This document shows positions 32,001 to 37,019 of a DNA stretch of 64,000 nucleotides, in pieces. Within the stretch, counting starts at the first letter, position 1; each line of letters starts with the position of its first letter. The stretch lies in contig OX637354.1 of the NCBI GenBank assembly GCA_951799405.1, positions 2,852,001 through 2,916,000 of the forward strand, read 5' to 3'. Under the pieces are notes generated by a model. The model saw only the letters and a program-made list of their open reading frames with translations, made no database searches and was not told the DNA's origin. The translations under genes and the position numbers were made by a program. This stretch comes from Agapetus fuscipes. Lineage: Eukaryota; Arthropoda; Insecta; Trichoptera; Glossosomatidae.

Positions 32001-32196
32001 CGAGGCGGACAACAAGATGTCGCTGCACAACTTGGCCACGGTGTTCGGCCCCACGCTGCTGCGGCCCTCCCTGCGCAGTGAGCAGGCGCGGCCACGTGAC
32101 CTCCTGGCCGCCGGAACAGTGGACGTCATGGCCCAGGCCGGAATCCTCTACTGGCTGCTGGTGCAGAGGAGGACGGAGGAGACTAGCACCAGCTGA
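10984..32196 (+). CDS. ABR: BCR/ABR-type Rho GEF-GAP (DH-PH-C2-RhoGAP), 5' end not found
   Basis: A Rho-family GTPase regulator that pairs a Dbl-type exchange domain with a GTPase-activating domain, the layout known only from BCR and ABR. Coding exons: 10984-11097, 12799-12984, 13631-13828, 15027-15146, 15239-15361, 17163-17348, 18007-18201, 18745-18943, 26305-26504, 30090-30259, 30970-31109, 31727-32196. All introns are GT-AG and every junction keeps phase, giving 766 residues (human ABR is about 860). DH is about residues 5-205, PH about 210-375, C2 about 440-530, RhoGAP about 560-745. The RhoGAP part has the arginine finger in GVYRVSGS and the [14 protein letters not shown] helix. It probably acts on Rac/Cdc42 at membranes; this is inferred from the family. 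The exons upstream of 10984 are missing from my reading, so the start is unknown. Introns hold a gypsy element, a LINE and several MITEs. Confidence 0.93.
11220..11400 (+). mobile_element. Degraded CR1/L2-type LINE tail
   Basis: The sequence ...GAGCTGAAAGCTGTGGAGAG and the 'ATTAAAGACGTGTCTGTTCA GGAGGGG' region parallel the copy at 37500-37610, with frame breaks. Confidence 0.6.
11400..12010. other. ABR intron sequence, unassigned
   Basis: Contains ACATTTCGTCGGAGTTATAT followed by CCGACGTCTTCAGGAGACGT, a small hairpin, and a TC-rich run near 11850. No gene seen. Confidence 0.4.
12020..12645 (+). mobile_element. RTE-like LINE C, two partial copies in tandem
   Basis: Copy one runs 12060-12425, ending at GTGTGCAAAGGCAGATCAATGTGG. 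Copy two restarts at about 12435 (GTACAGAGGAAAGCGTGG) and runs to CACCTCTAATGG. Both encode the [12 protein letters not shown] / KDRKKW segment. In the ABR intron before exon b. Confidence 0.75.
12640..12725. repeat. Partial copy of the MITE family at 57373
   Basis: CACATTGGTCCAGTACACAT to ACAACAAACAAGCACTAAGG. It lies in ABR intron sequence just before exon b. Confidence 0.65.
12799..12984 (+). CDS. ABR: ABR exon b: DH domain
   Basis: 62 codons, acceptor TTGCAG, donor GTCAGT. It contains the DH motif [16 protein letters not shown], closely like the ETIFYKIQDIYEIHKEF region of vertebrate ABR. An RTE-like LINE fragment ends about 160 bp upstream. Confidence 0.92.
13130..13232 (+). repeat. Unnamed 100-bp repeat, copy 2
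   Basis: AACACCTCTGCCGCACTACA to GATTTCTTAAAAAAAAA. Preceded by a 50-bp LINE A scrap (13075-13125). Confidence 0.7.
13325..13588. mobile_element. Second inverted-minisatellite fold-back element, 42 bp from ABR exon c
   Basis: Ends GAACAGCACAGTGACAAAAC and GTTATGTCACTGTGCTATC, the same units as 6456-6950, with the turn near 13505. It reaches within about 42 bp of the exon c start, so it forms part of the acceptor's upstream region. Confidence 0.78.
13631..13828 (+). CDS. ABR: ABR exon c: DH domain
   Basis: 66 codons, acceptor GCCCGCAG, donor GTGAGT, very GC-rich. It carries the VYGAFLHNY and [20 protein letters not shown] blocks; the latter is DH conserved region 3 (LLYKPIDRVTR in vertebrates), which forms part of the GTPase contact face. 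A fold-back repeat ends about 40 bp upstream. Confidence 0.92.
13860..14147. other. ABR intron sequence, unassigned
   Basis: A short C-run at 13934-13943 and fragments of a CR1/L2-like ORF end near 14040 ([16 protein letters not shown], broken). No exon. Confidence 0.35.
14148..14252 (+). repeat. Unnamed 100-bp repeat, copy 3
   Basis: CAACACCTCCGCGGCACCCT to GGATTCCTTAAAAAAATA. The most diverged copy. Confidence 0.6.
14420..14999. other. ABR intron sequence, nothing recognised
   Basis: AT-rich; includes an (AATAA)n run at 14825-14842. No repeat family or exon identified. Confidence 0.4.
15027..15146 (+). CDS. ABR: ABR exon d: end of DH domain
   Basis: 40 codons, acceptor TTGCAG, donor [22 protein letters not shown] completes the DH helix (DLLKHTPVDHPDYPLL in ABR) and leads into the DH-PH linker. 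The following intron is only 92 bp. Confidence 0.92.
15239..15361 (+). CDS. ABR: ABR exon e: start of PH domain
   Basis: 41 codons, acceptor TTATCCAG, donor GTAACC. It encodes the first PH strands ([20 protein letters not shown]). A second, diverged copy of most of this exon follows at 15395-15496 with the same donor and intron start, so this is one half of a tandem duplication. Confidence 0.9.
15395..15496 (+). pseudogene. ABR: Tandem copy of ABR exon e (alternative or decaying exon)
   Basis: 34 codons repeat exon e, from the valine-lysine-asparagine block through its donor GTAACC. It lacks the first seven codons and carries changes such as FND to FNN and AKYK to ANYK. The acceptor is CTCCAG followed by AG. 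Splicing after the first AG puts a TGA in frame four codons in; splicing after the second AG keeps it open and in phase. The intron beginning after each copy is nearly identical. It could be a mutually exclusive exon or a fresh duplication that is decaying. I cannot tell which from sequence. Confidence 0.6.
15770..16203 (+). mobile_element. RTE-like LINE A 3' end
   Basis: Begins within the last ORF codons (AAATGGCGGTTGATCTGTAA) and runs through the whole 3' UTR to CTTAGATTTAGATTTAGATT. In the ABR intron before the 44-bp array. Confidence 0.85.
16218..16465 (+). mobile_element. RTE-like LINE C 3' end
   Basis: GAAAGCGTGGAAGGGGAAGA to GGCGCAGGGTACAGTAACAG. Confidence 0.75.
16475..16555 (-). repeat. 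SINE family 1 head fragment, just before the 44-bp array
   Basis: ACACCCTCGGGGGGATTCGA to AGCTGAGCTATCGACCAGAC. Confidence 0.8.
16617..17190 (+). repeat. 13-copy 44-bp tandem array of a splice acceptor plus exon start
   Basis: The exon-start segment GCATCGGGCAGAGAGAAG recurs at 16635, 16679 and so on every 44 bp to 17163, which is 13 copies that look identical. Each is preceded by TGTGTTGTGCTCGCAG. Each unit holds a pyrimidine/GT-rich tract, the AG acceptor and the first nine codons of ABR exon f; only the last runs into the full exon. The monomer has no stop in any frame, so all three forward frames stay open across the array. Confidence 0.97.
17163..17348 (+). CDS. ABR: ABR exon f: PH domain core
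   Basis: 62 codons, donor [20 protein letters not shown] matches the DCKWYIPLADLVF core of the ABR PH domain, followed by a charged stretch. Its start is placed after the last of 13 tandem acceptors because that gives a normal-length PH domain. Using an acceptor three, six, nine or twelve units upstream would keep frame and add 44 residues per three units. Confidence 0.9.
17560..17860 (-). repeat. SINE family 1 in ABR intron
   Basis: ATTATAGTGTAACTTCTTGC to GAGTTATCGACCGGAC. Confidence 0.85.
18007..18201 (+). CDS. ABR: ABR exon g: end of PH domain
   Basis: 65 codons, acceptor TTTTTCAG. The last PH strand and helix are visible ([20 protein letters not shown]; vertebrate LFLLSSDYERSEWREAI). 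The donor reads GTCTGA, which departs from the usual GTRAGT; no better in-frame donor is near. Confidence 0.9.
18225..18330 (-). repeat. SINE family 2 tail fragment
   Basis: AATAATAATATTAGGATGGTTCATTTGGTGAGCG...TGAATCACACCTC, immediately after ABR exon g. Confidence 0.75.
18372..18655 (+). repeat. SINE family 2, near full length
   Basis: GACCGATCCGTAGTCTATTG to AATAAATCATCCTAGTTTTATTATTATTA. In the ABR intron before exon h. Confidence 0.85.
18745..18943 (+). CDS. ABR: ABR exon h: PH-C2 linker
   Basis: 199 nt, acceptor GTTGCAG, donor GTGAGT, ending in phase 1. It begins with a proline-rich stretch and contains the segment [14 protein letters not shown] leading into C2. The following intron (about 7.4 kb) contains the complete gypsy element in antisense. 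Confidence 0.85.
19012..19345 (-). repeat. SINE family 1 in ABR intron
   Basis: GCTTCACATATAGTGTAACT to CTGAGCTATCGACCAGACC, with small insertions. Confidence 0.85.
19350..19999. other. ABR intron sequence, probably an unnamed repeat
   Basis: Higher GC than neighbours, and short frames on both strands, but no motif I recognise. Adjacent to the gypsy 3' LTR. Confidence 0.35.
20000..20489 (-). repeat. 3' LTR of the gypsy element
   Basis: 490 bp, the downstream copy on the minus strand, preceded by the polypurine tract at about 20494-20505. Confidence 0.95.
20556..20849 (-). CDS. Second small membrane-spanning ORF before the 3' LTR
   Basis: 97 codons: a polar, acidic N-terminus, then [20 protein letters not shown] as a single predicted span, and a short tail ending just before the polypurine tract. 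Function unknown. CsRn1 elements are usually described with gag and pol only. Confidence 0.4.
   Translation of the reverse strand: MYFVLQHWRLPSVEEMPETSEKRCPDTAPDPGENPAASTEDPSMRIGTSRPAKRKDNDSETITITIFIIVVILLTIFTTHGLREFGRSLIIQPDAYC
20717..21007 (-). CDS. Small membrane-spanning ORF downstream of pol
   Basis: 96 codons on the same strand as pol. The one hydrophobic segment, [20 protein letters not shown], is followed by a basic WRKCRRQVK stretch, a typical stop-transfer arrangement, with a polar N-terminal half. No family match is known to me. It overlaps the next ORF (20556-20849) in another frame and a third (20935-21192), so a spliced product joining them is possible. It may be an accessory or remnant envelope-like region. 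Confidence 0.45.
   Translation of the reverse strand: MSMCQFTSSFQQTNMGSTSSKEELVIAQTAAGAAETSAHRTTHRLTLSILIIICILCFSIGVYLVWRKCRRQVKNDVLTQLRILEKTQQPLPKIRQ
20935..21192 (-). CDS. Polar ORF overlapping the end of pol region
   Basis: 85 codons, rich in Ser, Lys, Thr and Asn, with no hydrophobic segment. It lies between pol and the two membrane ORFs and overlaps 20717-21007. It may be chance, or an exon of a spliced third gene. Confidence 0.25.
   Translation of the reverse strand: MTTPAKGTKYKHNIRSLTKSPKSIFSQHATSAKMKHSSANSIAQSKISQTDHSDASHNDSNNCQCVSSLAVFNKPTWDQHPAKKS
21258..24332 (-). CDS. pol: Pol of the gypsy element (protease, RT, RNase H, integrase)
   Basis: 1024 residues without a break. Protease has [13 protein letters not shown] near residue 17. 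Reverse transcriptase has [30 protein letters not shown] and the active site [11 protein letters not shown]. RNase H begins at [14 protein letters not shown] with YDRELLAI. Integrase has an HHCC finger ([14 protein letters not shown] to CIQCQKNK) and DDE residues in [21 protein letters not shown] and [12 protein letters not shown]-terminal [15 protein letters not shown] resembles the GPY/F module. The frame is -1 relative to gag and is open upstream of this ATG, through LDAASEACP, past the gag stop, so frameshift expression is likely. Confidence 0.97.
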   Translation of the reverse strand: MSSRLFITDHSTKTKFLIDTGADLCVYPRLKIQGRPAKSSYELSAANGTTIATYGTVTLTLNLGLRRDFTWKFVIADVTKPIIGVDFLGHFGLLVDVKHGKLLDRTTQLTTSGHRSNVHVETIKTVAGKSPFHALLQQFPDLTRPDGTSREVCHGTRHHIKTTPGPPVSARPRRLAPDKLLIAKKEFQKMAQLGIIQPSESCWSSPLHLVPKSDEQWRPCGDYRGLNARTVPDRYPVRHIQDFAQALQGRTIFSTIDLVRAYNQIPVVEDDIPKTAITTPFGLYEFKFMSFGLRNAAQTFQRFIDEILLGLDFCYAYIDDILVASTSEEEHLQHLKILFKKLQDYGVVVNSRKCFFGQEEVKFLGYLVTGEGTRPLPDKVEAIKKYTRPTTIKDLRRFLGIINFYRRFIPKAAQIQAPLNALLTNNAKGKQPIIWTSEAIVAFDACKESLADATLISHPRSDDTQLAIISDASDTAVGAALQQLVNGKWEPLAFFSKKLSAAERKYGAYDRELLAIYLAIKYFKYMVEARNFIIFTDHKPITFAFKQKAEKCTPRQFRHLDYIGQFSTDIRHVSGKDNIVADALSRIEAIDTTTVDFNALAKDQESDPEMQTFLQEESVLKLKKIQIPNTEVTVFCDISTPNARPFVTTKHRRAVFNSIHRLSHPGIRATTKLITERYVWPSIKKDCKNWTLNCIQCQKNKVTRHVSAPLGTFLPPSARFEHVHIDIIILPMSEGNRYCLTCVDRFTRWPEAFPIEDQEANTVARVFYDGWITRFGAPRRITTDQGKQFESNLFRQLNNLTGTTRIHTTAYHPAANGMVERLHRQLKAAIKCHENERWTQTLPTVLMGIRAAWREDLQATPAELVYGTPLRLPGDFLGSDSKQQENAHGFAHILRQHFENVRPVPGTHHGEKKSFIFKNLTTTTHVFLRDDTVKKPLQSPYEGPYEVIKRNNRTFVIRKNGKDITVTVDRLKPAYITTGEEARVITTSTSPSTEKPANLPEQTSEKIITTKSGRRVKFPDRLDV
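24356..25294 (-). CDS. gag: Gag of the gypsy element
   Basis: 312 residues. A proline/alanine-rich N-terminal segment is followed by a capsid-like region ([20 protein letters not shown], then [20 protein letters not shown]), an Arg/Ser-rich stretch and a single Cys/His motif [18 protein letters not shown]. That motif is the unusual CHCC form of CsRn1-clade Gag rather than a CCHC zinc knuckle. The frame stops just before pol. Confidence 0.92.
   Translation of the reverse strand: MQRHGTPDSEVLEEDEYLDFAPSAAPAPAPAHAPAPTITRPPVNNQLQRTSIDRVAVRVPIFCPQDPEMWFCMAERSFEAAGVTAEQTKFGYILSALDPKYATEVRDIILNPPEKGAYQLLKRELTKRLSSTQEQKTRRLLEHEEVGDRKPSQFLRHLRMLAGTAVGDEVLRTLWMSRLPQSMQVVLATQKSVELDRVADLADAMSDSTANTPSIHETSVETSLTAVIKNMETALRAEIAEIRREFSGKHASRPATATARFPRGRSRSRSSGRPQNSGYSPSGSCWYHAKFGSRAKKCRQPCSYQGNDMGTR
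25676..25697 (-). other. tRNA-Trp primer-binding site
   Basis: The plus strand reads AATCACGTCGGGGTCACCA, which is the 3' end of animal tRNA-Trp including CCA. It lies one base inside the 5' LTR. Confidence 0.85.
25699..26188 (-). repeat. 5' LTR of the gypsy element
   Basis: 490 bp; identical by eye to 20000-20489. It contains a tandem ATATATGGTAATGAATTTCA direct repeat. An 87-codon reading frame inside each LTR is fortuitous. Confidence 0.95.
26305..26504 (+). CDS. ABR: ABR exon i: C2 domain
   Basis: 200 nt, acceptor GTTGCAG, donor GTAACT, closing phase 1 to phase 0. It encodes the C2 core: [20 protein letters not shown] and [21 protein letters not shown], very close to the vertebrate ABR C2 domain (LEVDSFGYFVSKAKTR and [21 protein letters not shown]). 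The gypsy LTR ends about 115 bp upstream. Confidence 0.93.
26676..29280 (-). mobile_element. CR1/L2-type non-LTR retrotransposon, 5' truncated, antisense in ABR
   Basis: The minus-strand element ends in a short (ATC)n-type tail (26676-26696) after a GCGCTATACAAATC 3' end, as in CR1/L2-like LINEs. The 5' end is lost within the endonuclease domain. The ORF is otherwise open over its full length. Confidence 0.88.
26724..29270 (-). CDS. LINE ORF2: endonuclease (partial) and reverse transcriptase
   Basis: 848 residues. The N-terminal part is the C-terminal half of an APE-type endonuclease ([23 protein letters not shown]). Reverse transcriptase motifs follow: [68 protein letters not shown] and the catalytic YADD in [11 protein letters not shown]. 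The C-terminal region ([20 protein letters not shown]) is shared by several shorter fragments in this window. No stop or frameshift interrupts it, so the copy is fairly young. Confidence 0.95.
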   Translation of the reverse strand: MVILLQANSYYQNITSGFFDDLQILFEWISIRTEKIIITGDFNIRMDRPGDTNTMKLKSLLSDFGCHQWITSPTHSAGGLLDLIITREDDMPNTVMVCDKGLSDHNLVTMEVNISKPMSSYTTSSSRAWRLADLEKFRADLSVQISSVEELLTHKTCDELMTFYNDTLTALADKHAPITTKTRLIRVSADWFDEECRNMKKTLRKAERQNKKLLTNASKEQWLSALKSYRSTIKEKKSHYWLNKIDETKGNPRQLWKSLNHLTGNNSTKTDTVSSVTAKELSNFFEEKISKIREISDTATEPEMTEYNTSSLETLADTSSAEVTKWIIAAPNKYSQLDPIPTWLVKSCRDELAPLIAVIFNKSLRHGTMPKLLKLAEITPILKKAQQDPEDKANYRPISNLPLLGKILERIVAARLTLYLKGNNLFAKHQSAYREAHSTETGLLRLVSDLTIAIEQGNIAILALLDMSAAFDTVDHSILLQKLELTLGIRNKALSWLKSYLSDRKQVIKLNNTLTTQSTVTSGVPQGSVLGPLLFTLYTRELESVIHKRGLKAHIYADDCQIFSDCKPSDVDYLKSTVAECVADVNIWMRSHRLMLNPNKTEIMWLTTARRAYLIDHSPVTISGANIVPSSDVRLLGVHLDSSLCLDKQISSTVSSGFYGLRQLKQARNCVPPDAMKALINAFVISKVDYCNGIYAAQPKCQLNRLQSVMNASARLIYGQSKYCHITPLLQKLHWLRIPERIKFKLGLTVHKALHGVAPEYLQELILPRSLSERGLTLRSADSALTSVSTQHRKRCTVFGDRAFAVAGPSTWNQLPPEVRAKEGIESFKKGMKTHFFTAASSLKAPLQ
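29281..29590 (+). mobile_element. CR1/L2-type LINE 3' fragment
   Basis: The C-terminal ORF2 segment [20 protein letters not shown] and [10 protein letters not shown] is followed by the 3' end GGCGCTATACAA. It lies tail-outward next to the larger antisense LINE, a different, diverged copy. Confidence 0.8.
29600..29890 (+). mobile_element. LINE ORF2 C-terminal fragment with CxC...H motif and (GAA)n tail
   Basis: [20 protein letters not shown], then [20 protein letters not shown], the zinc-finger-like end typical of jockey/R1-group LINE ORF2, stop, then a GAAGAAGAAG tail. A second copy lies at 41950-42293. Confidence 0.75.
30090..30259 (+). CDS. ABR: ABR exon j: C2 end and linker to RhoGAP
   Basis: 170 nt, acceptor GTTGCAG, donor GTAAGA, ending in phase 2. 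The stretch [30 protein letters not shown] corresponds to the [29 protein letters not shown] linker before the RhoGAP domain. Confidence 0.9.
30495..30860 (-). mobile_element. RTE-like LINE B fragment in ABR intron
   Basis: Reverse orientation: the (GTAACTGTAA) tail at 30510, then [20 protein letters not shown] region. Frame interrupted. Confidence 0.8.
30970..31109 (+). CDS. ABR: ABR exon k: RhoGAP, arginine finger
   Basis: 140 nt, acceptor GGTCCAG, donor GTGAGT, phase 2 to phase 1. It contains VPFLV-like [18 protein letters not shown] followed by the arginine-finger motif [19 protein letters not shown]. The catalytic arginine is present, so GAP activity is expected. Confidence 0.93.
31308..31500 (-). 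repeat. LINE A 3' UTR fragment in ABR intron
   Basis: TATAATCTAAGTTGCAAAGA to CCTGAAACAAGGGTGACATT, reverse orientation. Confidence 0.8.
31505..31725 (+). repeat. SINE family 2 body and tail next to ABR exon l
   Basis: TGTTCTTCTATGGATTAAAA to AAATAATCTTAATGTTATAA. The tail runs directly into the acceptor of exon l at 31726, so the SINE's AT-rich tail supplies the polypyrimidine context. Confidence 0.75.
31727..32196 (+). CDS. ABR: ABR terminal exon l: RhoGAP, stop
   Basis: 470 nt, acceptor ATTACAG, stop TGA at 32194. RhoGAP motifs [18 protein letters not shown] and [18 protein letters not shown] are intact. Compared with vertebrates there is a glycine/proline-rich loop insertion (about residues 40-55 of the exon), encoded by a G-run. 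The protein ends in TEETSTS, without the PDZ-binding tail STDV of vertebrate BCR/ABR. Confidence 0.93.
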
Positions 32197-32810
32197 CCTG
32201 CTCACACCGACACTCATTAACACACAACACAAACACCAAAAGGAGGATGATGGGCGATGCCTCACCAACCCCTTAAAGAAAATAACCAACAAGGTGTCAA
32301 CCAGGGCAGGAAGTGGCATCACCACGGTAATTCTTACCTACCGAATATCGGTAATATTTGTATGAAGACTAATCAGCAGCAAATATGACCGATATTCGGT
32401 AGGTAAGAATTACTGTGGTGATGAGACTTCCAGCCCGGGAAGATTTCTTTGTGCTGATTGTGCTCAATATGTAGTTTGTGATAAGCTGTAGCCGTTGTGA
32501 CTGATTTACTTGGTGCAGAGAGAGAGTCTGCCTTCCATTCCTGAACCACTGTGACCAGGTCATCACACATGGACGGCTGGCCCTTCCAGGAAGTCAGCTG
32601 CCGTGTTCTTGACTGATGCTGCGAGGACTGCACCGAGGACACTCAGAAAATGAAGCTTGTCTTAGGTGTACACTAAAGAGTTCTCTCTTTGTGTGTCTAT
32701 GGTGCAAGCCCTTGCGTGCCTAGTTTTAGTACATATCGCCACCCTAAAGGTAAAACTGAATTGAACAAGTGCCGGGATTCACTGATTTGAGTAATCGTGA
32801 ATAAAACATT
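32197..32810 (+). other. ABR: ABR 3' UTR with AATAAA
   Basis: The non-coding sequence after the ABR stop runs to a canonical AATAAA at about 32800. It contains a hairpin element (32318-32423). The end is inferred, not shown. Confidence 0.45.
32318..32423. repeat. Hairpin MITE-like element in ABR 3' UTR
   Basis: Arms of about 44 bp (32318-32361 and 32380-32423), beginning CATCACCACGGTAATTCTTA, are inverted copies with a few mismatches, separated by about 18 bp. If transcribed within the ABR 3' UTR it would form a strong stem. Confidence 0.75.
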
Positions 32811-33259
32811 TTATTGGAAGTAACTTCTAATAGTAATTGAACTTATTGTAAGGAAGTGCTCATGACAAACTTCTAAACTACAGGATTCTCACACTTTTTT
32901 AATGTTTTCTCTCGTAGAAAATAGGAAAAAACGTGTGTATTTAACTAAGAAACCCCTGTTAGCTTAATATGTTACTCATTCAGTTTTACCTTTAAGGTAT
33001 CGTTATGAGTATTGAGTAAGGAAGCACAAGTTTTGTACGTGTACATATAATATATGGTTAGGATATATGTGCCTGCTATGAAAGACTTAACGAAGCAACG
33101 TTTACACAATCATCATCTGCAGAGAGTGTTGCTAGTGATGTGACCGGAGAGACAGCTAATATTTTCAGCAGTTGCCAACCTGCCTATTTGTTTAGTCGCT
33201 CTGTCGGTTGAGAAATGTTAGCTTGAAGAAAGGTAATTCTACCCTGCCTTGTCAAGGTC
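32811..33259. other. Intergenic region after ABR
   Basis: AT-rich, no gene or repeat identified. ABR and the next host gene are separated by about 12 kb of repeats. Confidence 0.4.
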
Positions 33260-33400
33260 GTGTTCGGGGGGTGCGCTTCAAGCGCTTGAAGCGCTCACAC
33301 ACCGTTCGGGGAGCTCATCATAAGCAAACATTACAAGTGATGATGTCACACGACAGCTCGGCCGTTCGCTAATTTCACTTATTTGCGAAGGTCGGCTTAA

Positions 33401-34734
33401 CCTCTAAGGTAGTATGGCCGTACCCGTACGGCGGTAAATGTCATTGCAAATCGAAGTATGGCCGTACCGGTACGGTTGTGGTCATACAGGCTTTATTCAT
33501 AAGCAAACGTCAGAAATGGATTAACCAACGGCATCTAGCGGCTTTCCCCCATAATATTTTAAAAACTAAACGAAGTTAGCGGTATTATCGACTTTACAAA
33601 AGCGATTTCAAAGTATGTGTGACGTCACAATCATCTTTCGTGGTGTTTGAAACCAGTTTGAACACGTGCGCGCTTGTCATCGCGTATACCGATATTTCTC
33701 CCGCGAAAATTGCATTTTTATACAGTTTTTCTTACGTAAATTGTTTGGTGATAACTTTTTGAAAGTTTTGAACACGGTTTTATTTAAAAAAAAACGTATT
33801 TTGTTTGGTGTTTTTGTGTTTTATTGACAATATTTTTATTCTTTGCATACCTTTATTTACGTACTATTTGATAGCGAGAGCCCGTTTGTAACTTTGTGTT
33901 GCGGAATTTTTGTGTTGTAATTTTTCTTTTATAAATTATCTGTCCCTCAATTTACGATCATGTCGCATAGGGTTAGTGAAAAGGACATTTTCGATGCTTT
34001 AGTTGAAAGCGAAGATGAAGAGTTATACGAAAATATTGACGATTTACCTATTGAGTCTGATAGCTCTTCTGAAGAATCTTCATCGTCAGAGGTAGAAGAT
34101 GACCCTGAGCCGTCTACATCTAAACGCAGAAGACAAGAAGCGCGTAAACCGAATGCATCAGGAGGAAGAAGGGTTGAGGATGTGCCACTACGACTAACGG
34201 AAAGGCACTTCCCCTTCCCTGTTCCCCAAACACAGGCACAAGGAAGCAGGACCCAAAGAAAGTGTCACGTGTGCAGTCATACAACTGTACGACCAAAGTG
34301 TCGAAAAGACACAAAATTCATGTGTGAAGTGTGCAACGTCGCTTTGTGTGTACATCCATGTTTCAAAGCCTACCACACTAAAAAACATTATTAGTCATGT
34401 TTTGTGTTTCATCTATGTATTTATATGTATATTTAATTATTTTGTAAGTGTAAGTTTTCAATTACTTTTAGTGAAGTGAAGATTATTTTACTAGTTTACG
34501 AATATTTTGACACCGCAACCAATAGTTGACGACACCTGAAATAAACATAGGATTTTTCAATAAAAACTTTGAAAAATGGTAAGTTTTAATTTTTTTTTCT
34601 TTGAAAAATGGTAAGTTTTATTATTTATTATTGTGTTGAAGTCGTTAAACATAATACTTTTTATTTTAACCCTTTATATAAAAACTCACTCCGTATAGGT
34701 ATTTACATCATACCAAAACTCACTACCTTAGAGG
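33401..34734 (+). mobile_element. Internally deleted piggyBac element, TTAA-flanked, still coding
   Basis: TTAA at 33397-33400 and 34735-34738 brackets inverted repeats CCTCTAAGGTAGT. The paralogous repeat at 57312-57330 shows the unoccupied site (GGCTTGAGCGTTCC), confirming the boundaries. About 1.3 kb, carrying promoter-side sequence, one ORF and an AATAAA at about 34540. Confidence 0.9.
33960..34394 (+). CDS. PiggyBac-derived protein: transposase N-terminus fused to C-terminal zinc finger
   Basis: 144 codons from ATG to TAG. Residues 1-65 are the acidic, serine-rich transposase N-terminus (KDIFDALVESEDEE, then a run of SSSEESSSSE). Residues 75-144 are the extreme C-terminus, VPLRLTERHFPFPVP and the cysteine-rich domain CHVCSHTTVRPKC-CEVC-LCVHPCFKAYHTKKH, with Cys/His spacing of the piggyBac CRD. 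The whole catalytic DDD core (about 400 residues) is absent, yet the frame is kept. Known piggyBac CRDs bind the terminal repeats, so this product could compete with transposase; that is inference. It could also be a passive deletion derivative. Confidence 0.75.
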   Translation: MSHRVSEKDIFDALVESEDEELYENIDDLPIESDSSSEESSSSEVEDDPEPSTSKRRRQEARKPNASGGRRVEDVPLRLTERHFPFPVPQTQAQGSRTQRKCHVCSHTTVRPKCRKDTKFMCEVCNVALCVHPCFKAYHTKKHY

Positions 34735-34991
34735 TTAAGCGTTCCTAACTTCACACCAATGGTTCATACCGTTCCACTGACAGTTGACAGCTAACCTCAA
34801 TAACACAAATATTAGCCACAATTATTAATGTTTGTTAATGGATTCGAGCTATCAAAAACACCTCAATAATTGAAAATTCTGCTGAAAATATCAGAATCAT
34901 GACTCAGTAATGCATTTTGAGATAAATCTACATCCATTCTGCTGAGCTTTGACAGCTGCTGTCTGTTTGACGTATGGATTTCGCTTATGAT

Positions 34992-35170
34992 CTATCTATA
35001 ATCTAAGTTGCAAGGATATATTCATTCAAAGCTCTCAGATGTATGCCCACAAACAAACACGTGTAGTTCACGCTTACAAATGCTGATTGTGTACTTACAA
35101 ATAAAATCCAAACCTCAAATGAACATAAGCCCTGCAACTCTAGCCGACATTCCCTCAAACAGGATATTTA
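34992..35170 (-). repeat. LINE A 3' UTR inserted in the 33-35 kb TIR repeat
   Basis: TATAATCTAAGTTGCAAGGA onward. The paralogous repeat at 58090 lacks it, so this is a later insertion. Confidence 0.8.
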
Positions 35171-35565
35171 GCAATCGAGCTCTCACACTCCTCCGCGAAC
35201 ATGATTTTTACCGTTAGCGCTCACAATGCTCAAACGAACTCCCCGAACACTTCCATAATATTATTGTTTGACTCGAGGTTCTCTTACTTTACTGTATCTA
35301 GTCTAACAATGAAAACCTGAAAGAAATACATGAAGTGTTTGTTTTTTTATAGCAGTTAAATTTATCCATTTTTTTGGATTTTGACAAGAGAATGAACTAT
35401 GGCGGCGTAACGATGGTCAACTGAAAAATGTGCTAATCAAATTAGAAGTCAATTTATCTCAGAGTAATGTAAAGTTTTCTCCATTAAAACAAAATGTAAT
35501 TTTATGTGTCGGTAGCAAGTTACGACTTAAGTTTATTTTCATTTCAACGATATCATATTGTCTAT

Positions 35566-35853
35566 GGGGCCGTCCATAAATTACGTCATCGATTTTGGCC
35601 AATTTTCGACCCCCCCCCCCCTTCCATCATCCTATAGTCATTATCTAAGGACCCCCGCCCTCCCTCTTGCTGTAATAATGGATGAGCTTATAATTAATAA
35701 TGTTATATTACTTACATAATATTTTGTATATTTTGTAGAAATTGGTATTTACAAGAACGACGTCACTTTTGGTACTCGTACATCATTTGCCATCATCCGC
35801 AGACCAGACTACCCCCCCCCTTAATGCGAATGATGTAATATATGGACAGCCCC
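35566..35853. mobile_element. MITE with GGGGCCGTCCATAAATTACG ends, TSD TAT
   Basis: 288 bp. Ends are inverted (GGGGCCGTCCATAAATTACG and ATGTAATATATGGACAGCCCC). The 3-bp direct duplication TAT lies at 35563-35565 and 35854-35856. Contains C-runs near both ends. Confidence 0.85.
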
Positions 35854-35879
35854 TATGTACATTTTTTTTGTACAATTTG

Positions 35880-36305
35880 AGTTAAGTATGTACGGTTGAA
35901 ATGGTTTACCTGAGAGCAATGACTGGAAAGAGACTGAATGATAATAGAGTCCGCAACGATTGGATGATGAACGAGTGTGGTATAAAAGAGGATATGAGAA
36001 TGAAAGTACTATTATAAAGCACGATGAGATGGCATGGACATCTTGAAAAAATTAATGAAGTGTAATGTGAGAGTAAGAAAGGGTGGAAGGGGAAGACCGA
36101 GGAATGAATGGATAGACCAAATAGATGAGATTGCGAAAGAATGGAACCCTCAGAGTGAGAAAAAGAGAAGAGTATGTATGAGGAAAGTGATGAATGTTGA
36201 AGAGATGAGAGAGATATGTGAGGACAGAAAAAAGTGGAGACGCATCTGCAGAGGTACCGGCCACCCCTAGTGGAACGGCGGCAGGATACAGTACAGTACA
36301 GTACA
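35880..36305 (+). mobile_element. RTE-like LINE C fragment with (TACAG)n tail
   Basis: Contains TACGGTTGAAATGGTTTACC, then GGRGRPRNEWIDQIDEIAKE in an open segment, and the tail AGGATACAGTACAGTACAGTAC. A third RTE-like family. Confidence 0.8.
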
Positions 36306-36397
36306 AGCCTGTGTGAACAGTGGAACCTTCTCTAGCTACTATAAACACACTGTCATTGGCTCACAAGAAAATTAGTGACTTGACTGATGTTTTTAAT

Positions 36398-36700
36398 AAT
36401 AATAATAATATTAGGATGATTTATTTGGTGAGCACTGTTTTTGTGTGAATCATACCTCAAGAGCCTTCTCCTAGCGTAGTTGTCGCTATAGAAAGTGCCA
36501 ACTCTCAAGCAAAACCAAGTTGCTGTAAGGCAAGATGGATCTATGGTGACCGGTCTTTGGTAAAGGTTTGAAAAATTTTCACCCCGCAAAGTGCATATTT
36601 AAAAATATAAATTGTATATTTATTGTGCTCCGACGGGATTTGAATCCACTACCTTCCAATAACGAGTCAGAAGTGTTAACCACTGGACTACGGACCGGTC
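36398..36700 (-). repeat. SINE family 2, near full length
   Basis: TAATAATAATATTAGGATGA tail side to ACTACGGACCGGTC at 36687-36700. B-box complement GGGATTTGAATCCAC. Confidence 0.88.
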
Positions 36701-36864
36701 ATTCTTCTATACTTCTTGGAGAGTGTGAATAGCAGAGGTTCCACTGTATGATGTGTATGAAGCAATATCTGTGTGATGGAGGGATGGAGGGATTTTTCTT
36801 TCCCTAGTGATGTAGTGGCTGCTTGCGCTGGGATACCGCATTTATAAAAATATATATAAAATAG

Positions 36865-36955
36865 TTATTAGGATGATTCATTTGGCGAGTGCTGCTTTTG
36901 TGTGAATCACACCTCGAGAGCCCTCTGCGAGCTTGGTCGTTGCTACAGAAATCCC
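36865..36955 (-). repeat. SINE family 2 tail fragment
   Basis: TATTAGGATGATTCATTTGG to AGCTTGGTCGTTGCTACAGA. Confidence 0.75.
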
Positions 36956-37019
36956 CAAGCCAAAAGAAAGTCAAATAATCAATAACTCCTCGATTGCGTA
37001 AATCAAAACCTATTGTAAT

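Larger units (their letters stand above)
33260..35250. mobile_element. TIR repeat 'copy 1' containing the piggyBac insertion
   Basis: Ends GTGTTCGGGG and CCCCGAACAC are inverted. Subterminal parts are GCTTCAAGCGCTTGAAGCGC on the left and AGCGCTCAC on the right. The body (without insertions) parallels 54924-58189, for example GATGATGTCACACGACAGCTC and AACACTTCAATAATTGAAAA. Insertions: piggyBac at 33401 and LINE A at 34992. No transposase. Confidence 0.75.

Noticed and set aside
31847..32365. 172-codon plus frame and its minus-strand counterpart over ABR exon l
   Set aside because: Out-of-frame readings of the GC-rich RhoGAP exon; the true frame has clear domain similarity.
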